From an uncultured Paracoccaceae bacterium (lineage in GTDB: Bacteria > Pseudomonadota > Alphaproteobacteria > Rhodobacterales > Rhodobacteraceae), in the NCBI GenBank assembly GCA_937900975.1, contig CALCPC010000508.1, positions 1 to 6,711 of the forward strand: a DNA stretch of 6,711 bases, in the 5' to 3' direction. The translations under genes and the position numbers were made by a program. Each line of letters begins with the position of its first letter. The stretch's first letter is position 1. Under the pieces are notes generated by a model. That model searched no databases, was not told the origin of the DNA, and worked only from the letters and a program-made list of their open reading frames with translations. Of the stretch, positions 1 to 6,711 are shown piece by piece.

Positions 1-921
<921 letters not shown>

Positions 922-945
922 GCGCGCTTTGGAGCGGAGGGAAAA

Positions 946-1014
946 GGGTGTCGGTTCGGGCTAGCCCGACCCCGCGGGCAAGCCCGCGGACGGCGCGAAG
1001 CGCCGTCGACACCC
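946..1014. repeat. Nested palindrome forming a four-way cloverleaf, probable extragenic palindromic element
   Basis: Seen directly: an 8-bp perfect outer stem (946-953 with 1007-1014, GGGTGTCG/CGACACCC) encloses three hairpins in a row. Hairpin 1 is 956-961/964-969 (TCGGGC/GCCCGA), extendable by G954:C970 with one bulge. Hairpin 2 is 972-979/982-989 (CCGCGGGC/GCCCGCGG). Hairpin 3 is 990-996/1000-1006 (ACGGCGC/GCGCCGT, loop GAA). Hairpins 2 and 3 and the outer stem abut with no spare base, and only C971 is unpaired at the junction. All arms are mismatch-free. It starts 25 bp after the gyrB stop, between convergent genes. It could be a dispersed REP/BIME-like repeat, a structured 3' end that protects or terminates gyrB mRNA, or a structured RNA. 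No U-tract follows, so it is not a classical intrinsic terminator. Because it is palindromic, the strand cannot be assigned. Confidence 0.75.
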
Positions 1015-1064
1015 GGCGCCCGGCCCAACGCGCAGCCTGCAGCAGACGCAGCCGGCGCCACAGG

Positions 1065-1088
1065 ATAGGAGCGGCGCGCTTCTCCTAT
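1065..1088. terminator. Hairpin between convergent genes, possible bidirectional terminator
   Basis: A perfect 7-bp inverted repeat, ATAGGAG (1065-1071) and CTCCTAT (1082-1088), with a 10-base GC-rich loop. It lies just 3' of the stop codon of the minus-strand methyltransferase gene (TGA at 1092-1094 complement) and also downstream of gyrB. The position suits a shared transcription end. It lacks a U-run on either strand, so the terminator role is inference from position and structure only. Confidence 0.35.
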
Positions 1089-1091
1089 GGC

Positions 1092-2210
1092 TCACACCGA
1101 ACGCGCGCCCGCACTTAGGGCCGCAAGCTTAGCATAGGCGATATCGGGATCGACCGCGCCAAAACCGGCAAAGGTTCCAAACCCGCAGTCAGAGCCCGCG
1201 ACCACCCGATCCGACCCGACTATTCCGACGAAACGGTTTAACCGTTCGGCCACCAGATCGGGATGCTCCACGAAATTTGTCGTCGTATCGACCACACCGG
1301 GCACCAAAATCCGATCGTCGGGGATTTCTGCCGCGCGGTCTCGGAACACAACCCATTCATGCGCGTGACGCGGGTTTGAGGTTTCAAACAAAAGATACCG
1401 GGCAGAGACGGACATCAGCGTCGCGAACATCGTGTCCATCGGGATATCGCAGACATGCGGACCCTCGTAATTGCCCCAACAGATGTGGATCCTGACGCGT
1501 TCGGGGTCGATGCCCTGCAGCGCGTGGTTCAGCGCCTCCACATGCATCTCGGCCACGTTCACGAACTCGGCATCGCTGAGCTCTGTAAACAGCATGTGGC
1601 GCGACAGGGCGAGGTCGGGGCAATCGAGTTGGAGGTCGAGCCCCGCGTCGACAATGGTGCGATACTCTTCCGCCATCGCATCGGCCAGCGCGGCGAGATA
1701 CGCCTCCCGGCTTGGATAATAGTCGTTTTTCAGAAAGAGCGAGATCACGCCAGGGCTTGCTGCGTTCATAAAACCCTGAGAGGCGCCTTGGGCGGCCATC
1801 GCGGCCTTGAGGTTTTGGATGTCTTTCAAAAGCGCCTCTTGCCCGCGCGACTGCACCGCATCCACGCACATCGGGCGGGCGTATGTCGGCGTTCCGCCCG
1901 CGTCCGCGAGGCGCTTTAGAAAGCTAGGAAACAGTTTCAGATCGGCCGGCGCGTTCCGCGGACTGTCGCCAGCAAACCCGGTGTAGCGATCCTTGACATA
2001 GGTCGCGTAGGAAATCTTCGATGTCTCGCCGTCCGAGACGATGTCGACGCCGGCCGCGACTTGGCGGGCCACCGTCTCGGCCACGGCGGCGGTCATCGCG
2101 GCATCGAAGGCGGCGTCATCGACATCTTCCCCCCGCTCTCTCGCGAAGAGGAAATCGACGACCTCTTGGCTGCGCGGCAACGCTCCGACATGGGTGGTTT
2201 TCAAGGGCAT
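1092..2210 (-). CDS. MetE-type (cobalamin-independent) zinc methyltransferase, single catalytic domain
   Basis: 372 residues, matching the C-terminal catalytic barrel of cobalamin-independent methionine synthase without the N-terminal half of full-length MetE. Family features seen: N-terminal TTHVGALPRS, the DIVSDGE stretch at 56-62, and a zinc site consisting of His242 and Cys244 (IHICWGNYEGPH), Glu276 (YLLFETSN) and Cys342 (GSDCGFG). This His/Cys/Glu/Cys set is the thiol-activating zinc site of the MetE / epoxyalkane:coenzyme M transferase superfamily, so the enzyme should move an alkyl (likely methyl) group onto a thiol such as homocysteine; donor and acceptor are not known from sequence. 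Start: ATG at 2210 is preceded by a good ribosome site (GGGGAGAGG, five bases between GGAG and ATG). It is the last gene of the leftward block, 60 bp after the secreted-protein gene. It could be a core-MetE methionine synthase or a specialised catabolic methyltransferase; the LacI/SnoaL/cupin context slightly favours the latter. Confidence 0.9.
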   Translation of the reverse strand: MPLKTTHVGALPRSQEVVDFLFARERGEDVDDAAFDAAMTAAVAETVARQVAAGVDIVSDGETSKISYATYVKDRYTGFAGDSPRNAPADLKLFPSFLKRLADAGGTPTYARPMCVDAVQSRGQEALLKDIQNLKAAMAAQGASQGFMNAASPGVISLFLKNDYYPSREAYLAALADAMAEEYRTIVDAGLDLQLDCPDLALSRHMLFTELSDAEFVNVAEMHVEALNHALQGIDPERVRIHICWGNYEGPHVCDIPMDTMFATLMSVSARYLLFETSNPRHAHEWVVFRDRAAEIPDDRILVPGVVDTTTNFVEHPDLVAERLNRFVGIVGSDRVVAGSDCGFGTFAGFGAVDPDIAYAKLAALSAGARSV

Positions 2211-2225
2211 GACCTCTCCCCGTTT

Positions 2226-2245
2226 TGTTTTCTATGCGAGAAACA
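2226..2245. promoter_or_regulatory. AT-rich imperfect inverted repeat upstream of the MetE-like gene
   Basis: Within the 60-bp gap before the methyltransferase gene, TGTTTTCT (2226-2233) and AGAAACA (2239-2245) form an inverted repeat around ATGCG, with one extra T in the left arm. The surrounding bases are AT-rich in an otherwise GC-rich window, as expected of a promoter or operator; I see no clear -35/-10 pair. It lies 16-35 bases before the ATG. It might be the operator of the cluster's LacI-type regulator or of another factor, or a small mRNA hairpin. Confidence 0.35.
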
Positions 2246-2270
2246 GGAAACTTCGCCGCGGCGCAAGCGG

Positions 2271-3278
2271 TCAGCGCTGCGGTGCCATTTCAAATCCGTT
2301 CCAGCGCCAGCGCATCCGACAGTCCGGCCCAAGCCGCGCCGACTGACACTGCCCGATCCCGACACCCGCCATAAGGTCCGCGCCCCCCGGCGCCGGCACC
2401 AGATCGACGCCGAGGGCCAAGATGGTTTCCGGCGCCCGCCCGGCCCGCACAGAGCGGGAGAGAAAGAGATCGACCGAACAGTGGGAGGCCCCGCAAAACG
2501 GGCGCGCCGGCGGAGCAAGACATCGGATCGCCGCCCAATCGAGCACCGGATCCAGGACCCCGTCGCGGTCAAGATCGCCGGCCGCCAACCAGCCCGCGCG
2601 ACGGTCCCCCGGACCGCTGCAGCCGCGTTGGATCTGCGCATCGACGGCCGCCAGAAGATCAGCGGGGATCCCGGGCGTTGGGGCGGGGCCGGGTGTCGGG
2701 GCGGGGCCGGCCAAAATCGCGGCAACATCCGGCGGGGCACGAAACCCAAGCGCTGCAAGCCGCGCGTCACAAAAGCGAAGCGTCTGCAACAATCCAGCCG
2801 CCAGCCCATCGGGTGAGAGTTCGGCAACCAACCCAGACCCCACTTGCAGCGCCACACGCTGGGCCGACAGCAGGTCCCGGATCAGAGGGTCGGCGAGGCC
2901 AAGAGGCTGCACCCAGCCGCGGCCATGGATAAGGTCGAACATCGCCGCTGGCAGCCGGTAGCCTTTGGCGCCAGCGATCAAAACAAGGTCGCCGCGGGCG
3001 CCCTGGCGCTCGGGCAGCGTCGGATGACGGATCTCGACGGCGATTTCATAGGCCTGCGTCAGGACGGGCGCATCGGTTCGGGGCAACGGCTGCCCGGTCG
3101 GAGAGCGATTGCCACAATGAAGCGTGACGATGTTCTCCGCGCTGGTGACGGCGGCCTCAAACCAAGCGCCGTTATCGAAAGCCCGGGCCGACCAAGATTG
3201 GCCAAGCGCCGCGAGCGGCCACAGAACCGGCGCGAGAACGGCAAGCGCAAGGATCGCCTGAGCGGCGCGGATGTGCAT
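2271..3278 (-). CDS. Secreted Cys-rich two-part protein with calcium-type Asp loop (hypothetical)
   Basis: 335 residues, no family recognised with certainty. An N-terminal signal peptide is clear: MHIR, then a hydrophobic stretch ending in PLAALG with likely signal peptidase I cleavage after residue 26, so the protein is exported to the periplasm or outside. The N-terminal half (27-180) holds Cys55 and Cys170, probably one disulfide. A Pro/Ala/Thr linker (191-204, APTPGPAPTPG) joins a C-terminal half with six Cys (220, 253, 262, 267, 311, 320) and an acidic loop DLDRDGVLDPVLDW at 235-248, the DxDxDG pattern of EF-hand/FG-GAP-like calcium loops. Eight mature Cys suggests four disulfides. The ATG at 3278 directly follows the TGA of the cupin gene (3279-3281), with only a weak ribosome site inside the cupin gene, so translational coupling is likely. 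Its link to the neighbouring enzymes is unknown; it may be a passenger in the transcript. Confidence 0.88.
   Translation of the reverse strand: MHIRAAQAILALAVLAPVLWPLAALGQSWSARAFDNGAWFEAAVTSAENIVTLHCGNRSPTGQPLPRTDAPVLTQAYEIAVEIRHPTLPERQGARGDLVLIAGAKGYRLPAAMFDLIHGRGWVQPLGLADPLIRDLLSAQRVALQVGSGLVAELSPDGLAAGLLQTLRFCDARLAALGFRAPPDVAAILAGPAPTPGPAPTPGIPADLLAAVDAQIQRGCSGPGDRRAGWLAAGDLDRDGVLDPVLDWAAIRCLAPPARPFCGASHCSVDLFLSRSVRAGRAPETILALGVDLVPAPGGADLMAGVGIGQCQSARLGPDCRMRWRWNGFEMAPQR
2673..2708. repeat. Two-copy 18-bp tandem repeat coding the Pro/Thr linker
   Basis: Copies at 2673-2690 (GGGCGTTGGGGCGGGGCC) and 2691-2708 (GGGTGTCGGGGCGGGGCC) differ at two positions. Read on the minus strand, they encode the repeated hexapeptide PAPTPG between the two halves of the secreted protein. 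The unit is a multiple of three, so copy-number change would lengthen the linker without a frameshift. It looks like a recent in-frame duplication. Confidence 0.85.
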
Positions 3279-4238
3279 TCACCCGTCCCAATGCGTCGGA
3301 CCCGCCGGATCGTCGGTTGCGGTGACACGGTAAAGCGCCGCCTCGCCCTCCATCGCGGGTGTAAGAGAATACGACCACTCTACCGGGATCAAGAACGTGT
3401 CACCCGGCGCCAATGTCTGAGGTCCAGCCTCAGCCGCCACGCGCCAATGCCCCCGAACGGGCATCAGCACCGTGGGTTTCGAATGGCGCGTCTGCGCCTC
3501 GGCGCCGGAACGCCGGGTCACGAAATCCATCTCAAAACCCGGGCGATCCTTTAGCTTGGCCTCGGCGCCGATCACCTTGGCAGGCGCGCCATCGGCCAAG
3601 GCGACCAGATCCAGATACCGCGCGACGAAGCCGGATACGACACCCGCAGCCTTAGGCTCTGGAAATTCTGCAAGCTCAGCCTCGGTCAAAAGCGGCATCG
3701 GCGCCTCGCCTTCGGGCAGCGCTTCCCCCTGCTTGGTGTCGTAAAGCCGACCGCTTTGACCAAGGACCAATCCGTGTGCGCTGGCTTCCTCCACCACTTG
3801 CGGTGCCCAAACAACGCCGCCGCCCGCGTCGTCACCGCCGAGAACCGCCATGATCATTCCATAATCGGTGCCGATGTTCTCAAAACCGCGGAAGATCCCG
3901 GTGGGAATGTTGATGATGTCCCCTTGCTCTAGAATAACCTCGCCTGCCGTGCCCCACCGGCCCCAGAAAAACCGCCAACGCCCCGATAGAACAAAGAAAA
4001 CCTCCGCTGTTCTGTGCGAGTGCAGCGAGTTGCGGCAAAACGGCGGTTGGCCCGCGGCGCCAATGTTGAACCCGGGCGTTTCGCGAATGTGGACATGCTG
4101 GTCGGGGCTTTCCGAAACGCCGCCGCCAATGATCGTGAAATTCTCTTTTCGGTCGGAGCCGGGCGTATGCGCGTCGATAAAGGCGGTTTTGCAGGGAACG
4201 AGATCGCCATAGCGGACAAGCTGAGGGGTTGCGGTCAT
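3279..4238 (-). CDS. Two-cupin domain protein
   Basis: 319 residues. The N-terminal cupin is well formed: motif 1 has His73, His75 and Glu79 (SLHSHRTAEVFFVLSG), and motif 2 is GDIINIPTGIFRGFEN (106-121). The usual fourth metal ligand, the His of PxGxxH, is Arg117. The C-terminal cupin (about 225-310) keeps the beta-barrel cadence (RHSKPTVLMPVRGHW; LAPGDTFLIPVEWSY) but only one clear motif His (252), so it is probably structural. This organisation resembles bicupin dioxygenases and isomerases; substrate and metal cannot be named. The ATG at 4238 is chosen because GGAGAG sits five bases upstream and residues upstream in this frame are Arg/Pro-rich without cupin character. The gene lies downstream of the SnoaL-like gene across a 310-bp gap and abuts the secreted-protein gene. 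It probably acts on the same small molecule as the SnoaL-like neighbour (inference). Confidence 0.88.
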   Translation of the reverse strand: MTATPQLVRYGDLVPCKTAFIDAHTPGSDRKENFTIIGGGVSESPDQHVHIRETPGFNIGAAGQPPFCRNSLHSHRTAEVFFVLSGRWRFFWGRWGTAGEVILEQGDIINIPTGIFRGFENIGTDYGMIMAVLGGDDAGGGVVWAPQVVEEASAHGLVLGQSGRLYDTKQGEALPEGEAPMPLLTEAELAEFPEPKAAGVVSGFVARYLDLVALADGAPAKVIGAEAKLKDRPGFEMDFVTRRSGAEAQTRHSKPTVLMPVRGHWRVAAEAGPQTLAPGDTFLIPVEWSYSLTPAMEGEAALYRVTATDDPAGPTHWDG

Positions 4239-4552
4239 AAGCACTCTCCAGATCTTAGGGGTGTCCCATCCCGACCGTGCGGGGCGGGTATCGGTAAAAC
4301 GGGGCGTTGCGCGTGCCTTCCACCGCGACGACAGGCCAACGCATTTGCCGCGGCTCGGGGCAGTGTGGCCAAAGCGTCGGGTCCGCCCCGCGCGATCCGA
4401 CGGCCGCGCAAGAGCGCCCCACCGCCCCGCGCCGCTTTCTTGGCGCACCCGGCCCCGGGGCGCGGGCCCGTTTGGAGCGCAACCGCATCCGCGCCGCGAT
4501 GTGTTTGCGGCCTGCATCGGCCCCCGGTTTCCAGCCGTTGCGCGCCGGTCAT
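4235..4552 (-). other. 310-bp gap with an uncertain 105-residue ORF joined by ATGA overlaps at both ends
   Basis: Between the SnoaL-like stop (4549) and the cupin start (4238) there is no recognisable gene. One frame runs ATG 4552 to TGA 4235: its ATG overlaps the SnoaL TGA (ATGA) and its TGA overlaps the cupin ATG (ATGA), which is the geometry of a coupled operon gene. Against it: the product is Arg/Gly/Ala-rich with no recognisable motif, has no ribosome site of its own except the coupling, and uses codons rare for this genome near its end (TTA, CTA, ATA, AGA). A second frame, the continuation of the SnoaL frame past its TGA, stays open 97 codons to TAA at 4255-4257 and ends in a less skewed stretch (MRWPVVAVEGTRNAPFYRY). 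Either the gap encodes a small protein, or it is a decayed gene or spacer; I cannot decide. No promoter is obvious. Confidence 0.3.
4244..4249 (-). promoter_or_regulatory. Ribosome binding site that fixes the cupin gene start
   Basis: Minus-strand GGAGAG, five bases before the ATG at 4238. It is the best Shine-Dalgarno match near any candidate start of this frame and supports a 319-residue protein rather than an extension reaching 4643. Confidence 0.7.
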
Positions 4553-5523
4553 CCGGGGGTTCCAAGCAAGATCTGCTTCCAGATGGCGGTTTCATCGAAA
4601 ACCACCCATTCGTTGCGCAAACCACGCGGCCCAAATTCCGCATGGCTGATCGCCATCACATGAACGGGGGCGCCTGTCGGCGCGCCGAACGCGCCCCAAC
4701 CGGTATGATGGCCATCAAGGCTCCAACGCAGGGCGGCGCGGGGCGGCATCGCGGCATCCTGGCGCCCGATCTGATGATGAATGCGGAACGTGGCGTCCGG
4801 AAAGGCGGCGCGCAAGCCCATCCAGAACCGGTCCGCAGCCCCCCAGCCATAGCCCGTTGCCCCGCCAGGCAGCTCTAGCCGGCAGGCCCGGTCGTAAGCC
4901 TTTGGAATTTCGGCCATATCCGCAGCCATGATCGCCGACAAAACGGCGGCATAGCGCGCGCCGGTCGGGTCGTCATTGCCGGCGCCGGTATAGGGCCCTT
5001 GGCGATCGATGGCCGGCGTGAACGGGCGTTTTGCCGTCTCCCTGCCACCCTCTGCCGCGATTTGCGCCTCGGCATAGGCCCGCGGCTCATGCCCCAATTG
5101 CCGCACGATGGCCCCTTGATCGCGGATAATCCACTCATCATCGATCGTGTTGGCCTTGGCATGGCAATCCGCCAAAATCCGATAGGTCAGGGTCCGCCCG
5201 GTGGCCTGACCATAGACACCGTCGCCCGCATGGGTCGCGGTCGACACAATCCGGTGAGAGGACAGCATCCCCGCCTCGGGCGAACCCGACCAGATCACGT
5301 CCTCACCCAAAAGCTGTCGATCCGGAAACTCCGACAGGGTCGCCATGGTCGCGCCAATCACATTGGCGTTGCCCACAACCACCGAAGCAGGCGACCGCAC
5401 CACGATGTCGCGGGCGTAATAGTGATGGAGCGTGGCGATACCCCGCTCCTCCCAAATCTCACGGGTGATCCCGAGGATATAGTCCGGGAAATCCCGGAAC
5501 CGCGGGTCAAAGCCTTCCATCAT
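4549..5523 (-). CDS. Tandem SnoaL/NTF2-like domain protein (ester-cyclase type)
   Basis: 324 residues made of two SnoaL/NTF2-like halves. Half one (about 10-150) has the helical opening IWEERGIATLHHYYARDIVVRSP and the strand DDEWIIRDQGAIVRQLG; half two (about 190-322) has MAEIPKAYDRACR, the aromatic RIHHQIGR and HHTGWGAFG strands, and closes with RNEWVVFDETAIWKQILL, a repeat of the first half's closing strand. Members of this fold act as small-molecule cyclases, isomerases, hydrolases or binding proteins; the reaction here cannot be named. The ATG at 5523 is chosen because GGAAGG lies five bases upstream (5529-5534) and the start overlaps the regulator's last 17 bp, implying translational coupling; another ATG follows directly at 5520. 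Immediate coupling to a LacI-type gene suggests it belongs to the regulated pathway. No signal peptide is seen, so it is cytoplasmic. Confidence 0.88.
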   Translation of the reverse strand: MMEGFDPRFRDFPDYILGITREIWEERGIATLHHYYARDIVVRSPASVVVGNANVIGATMATLSEFPDRQLLGEDVIWSGSPEAGMLSSHRIVSTATHAGDGVYGQATGRTLTYRILADCHAKANTIDDEWIIRDQGAIVRQLGHEPRAYAEAQIAAEGGRETAKRPFTPAIDRQGPYTGAGNDDPTGARYAAVLSAIMAADMAEIPKAYDRACRLELPGGATGYGWGAADRFWMGLRAAFPDATFRIHHQIGRQDAAMPPRAALRWSLDGHHTGWGAFGAPTGAPVHVMAISHAEFGPRGLRNEWVVFDETAIWKQILLGTPG

Positions 5524-6523
5524 GCCATCCTTCCGGCTGTCGCGCGCTGGTGCGCAAAATAAGATCTCCGGCAAGCTCGATGCGCGCGACCGGCCGCTCT
5601 GGCGCCTCAATCTGGGCCAACAGCGTCGAGACGGTTGCCGCGACCATCCGGTTGATGGGTTGGCGCACGGTGGTCAGCCCATAGGCGGGCCAAGCCGCCA
5701 TCGGCACGTCGTCATAGCCGATGATCGAGACCTCCGCCGGCACGTCGATCCCAAGGTCCGTGCGCAGCGTGTCCAAAACGGCAAAAGCCATGTGATCGTT
5801 TCCGACGAAAATGGCATCGGGGTTCGCGTTTCGGATCATGTCACGCGCAACTGCGGCGGCATGGTCCTGGCGGTAGAGCCCATCGACCAGCGCCACAGGC
5901 TCTGCCCCCGCGGCGGCCAACCCCGCCGCAAACCCCGCCGCACGGTCGCGCCCGGTCGAGGCCCCAAGCCATCCCGAAATATGCCCGAGCCGCCGGTGCC
6001 CCCCGGCCAGAAGAAACTCGGCCACCTGCTGGCCACCCGCGCGGTTGGCCGACGTGACCGAAGAGACATCCGCCCCGTCCTGACCCCGGTTGAACATCAC
6101 CACCGGGATGCCGGCCGCCGCACAGCGCGCGGTCAGCGCGTTCGACATCCCCACACTGGCCGTCACGATCCCATCGACTTGATAGTCCAAAAGATCGTCC
6201 AGCATCTTGTCCGCGTCTTCGCCATTGGAGGCCATGAAGACCAAAACGTGATATCCCTCGGCTTTGAGCGCGCGGGCCAAAAGCTGCAGCGCCAGCGGGT
6301 AGAACTGGTTTTCGAGATAGGCGACGATCAGCCCGATGATCCGGCTTCGCCCAGTGATCATCGCGCGGGCCAAAACGTTGGGCCGGTAGCCCAGTTCTTC
6401 AGCCGCGCGCCGCACCTTTTCGGCTGTCCGGGCCGAGGCTGAAGCGCCCGGCGTGAAGACGCGCGAAACCGCCGACTGGCTGACCCCAGCGCGCCGTGCC
6501 ACATCGGCCGCGGTGATGCGCAT
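5507..6523 (-). CDS. LacI/GalR-family transcriptional regulator
   Basis: 338 residues, the standard length for the family. The N-terminal helix-turn-helix is clear: ITAADVARRAGVSQSAVSRVF at 3-23, with SQSAVSRV as recognition helix, then the hinge helix around 49-59 (NVLARAMITGRS). The rest is a periplasmic-binding-protein-like effector domain: IIGLIVAYLENQFYPLALQLL (62-82), VDGIVTAS (117-123), the NANPDAIFVGNDHMAFAVLD region (232-251), and VSIIGYDDVPMAAWP (265-279) followed by LTTVRQP. The ligand is probably a small sugar-like or other catabolite, unidentified. Start at 6523 is chosen because MRITAADV is the family's canonical opening; no good Shine-Dalgarno precedes it, and in-frame GTG codons at 6532 and 6538 are alternatives. 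It is the first gene seen of the leftward block and overlaps the SnoaL-like gene, so it probably controls that gene and those after it, and perhaps itself. Confidence 0.93.
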   Translation of the reverse strand: MRITAADVARRAGVSQSAVSRVFTPGASASARTAEKVRRAAEELGYRPNVLARAMITGRSRIIGLIVAYLENQFYPLALQLLARALKAEGYHVLVFMASNGEDADKMLDDLLDYQVDGIVTASVGMSNALTARCAAAGIPVVMFNRGQDGADVSSVTSANRAGGQQVAEFLLAGGHRRLGHISGWLGASTGRDRAAGFAAGLAAAGAEPVALVDGLYRQDHAAAVARDMIRNANPDAIFVGNDHMAFAVLDTLRTDLGIDVPAEVSIIGYDDVPMAAWPAYGLTTVRQPINRMVAATVSTLLAQIEAPERPVARIELAGDLILRTSARQPEGWHDGRL

Positions 6524-6711
6524 GCCGGTCACAGCCACCGGGACCGCACGCCAAAAAGCCGCAGCCGACAGGCGCCAGAGCCGCGCCGATCCCGTATCGG
6601 GCCGGGGCCGGCACCATGCCCGCGGCGCCCGGCCACAAGGGGCAGAAGGCGCCCGGCCGCTGCCCGCTCCAAAGCACCGCGACCGCACCGTCCGATCCGA
6701 GGCACGCGCCA
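6524..6711. other. GC-rich upstream region of the LacI-type gene, no supported gene
   Basis: 188 bp to the window edge. The minus-strand frame of the regulator stays open through it but its residues are Arg-rich without family character, so it is not treated as part of the regulator. Another minus frame is open from the edge to a TGA at 6529-6531, five bases before the regulator ATG, so the tail of an upstream gene is possible but unrecognisable. A small inverted repeat CCGAT-CCCGT-ATCGG (6586-6600) and an 11-bp direct repeat GGCGCCCGGCC (6624-6634 and 6648-6658, period 24) are present; either could be a binding site or chance in GC-rich DNA. No convincing promoter seen. Confidence 0.4.

Noticed and set aside
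946..1014. tRNA gene, suggested by the cloverleaf shape
   Set aside because: No conserved tRNA bases (no TTCRA T-loop, no D-loop GG, no 7-base anticodon loop); the hairpin loops are only two to four bases.
4452..4461. GC-rich palindrome GCCCCGGGGC as an operator
   Set aside because: Short, self-complementary GC runs are common in this base composition and no second site is present.
4239..4643. N-terminal extension of the cupin protein to 454 residues
   Set aside because: The extra 135 residues are Arg/Pro-rich, overlap the end of the SnoaL gene, and a good ribosome site precedes the internal ATG at 4238.
5524..5610. N-terminal extension of the SnoaL-like protein by 29 residues
   Set aside because: It lies inside the regulator gene, and GGAAGG is placed correctly for the ATG at 5523.
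5522..6442. Long plus-strand open frame (306 residues) opposite the LacI-type gene
   Set aside because: Its product is Arg/His/Gly-rich with no domain, while the minus strand has a full LacI protein with all motifs; it is an antisense shadow in GC-rich DNA.
6524..6688. N-terminal extension of the LacI-type regulator by 55 residues
   Set aside because: The family begins directly with the helix-turn-helix, and MRITAADV is the canonical start; the extension is low-complexity.

Overview
The window is GC-rich and looks like an alphaproteobacterial chromosome, most probably a Rhodobacterales / Roseobacter-type organism. The basis is the GyrB C-terminus (ending in [14 protein letters not shown]), the style of the secreted Cys-rich protein, and the mix of tightly packed genes. 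No marker here gives a genus.

Layout. (1) Positions 1-921, + strand: the last 306 residues of DNA gyrase subunit B, cut by the left edge. (2) Positions 922-1091: a gap between convergent genes. It holds a 69-nt nested palindrome that folds as a closed four-way cloverleaf (946-1014), followed by a separate hairpin (1065-1088). (3) Positions 1092-6523, all on the - strand and read right to left: a LacI-type regulator, a tandem SnoaL/NTF2-like protein, a 310-bp gap of uncertain coding status, a two-cupin protein, a secreted Cys-rich protein with a calcium-type loop, and a stand-alone MetE-type (cobalamin-independent) zinc methyltransferase. The regulator overlaps the SnoaL gene by 17 bp, and the cupin stop codon directly abuts the next ATG, so much of this block is probably one transcript. 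(4) Positions 6524-6711: a very GC-rich stretch upstream of the regulator with no gene I can support.

How the genes may work together. A LacI-family sensor, a SnoaL-like enzyme, a cupin and a MetE-type methyltransferase in one directional block resemble a small, ligand-regulated catabolic or methyl-transfer cluster whose substrate cannot be read from sequence. The secreted protein may be a passenger or an envelope partner. This is inference from gene order and family membership.

Most worth a second look: the GyrB TOPRIM motif reads DAVVD instead of DADVD, so one metal-binding aspartate is replaced by Val through what looks like a single A-to-T change. Next are the cloverleaf after gyrB, the uncharacterised LacI/SnoaL/cupin/MetE-like cluster, and the 310-bp gap, which contains an ORF joined by ATGA overlaps at both ends.
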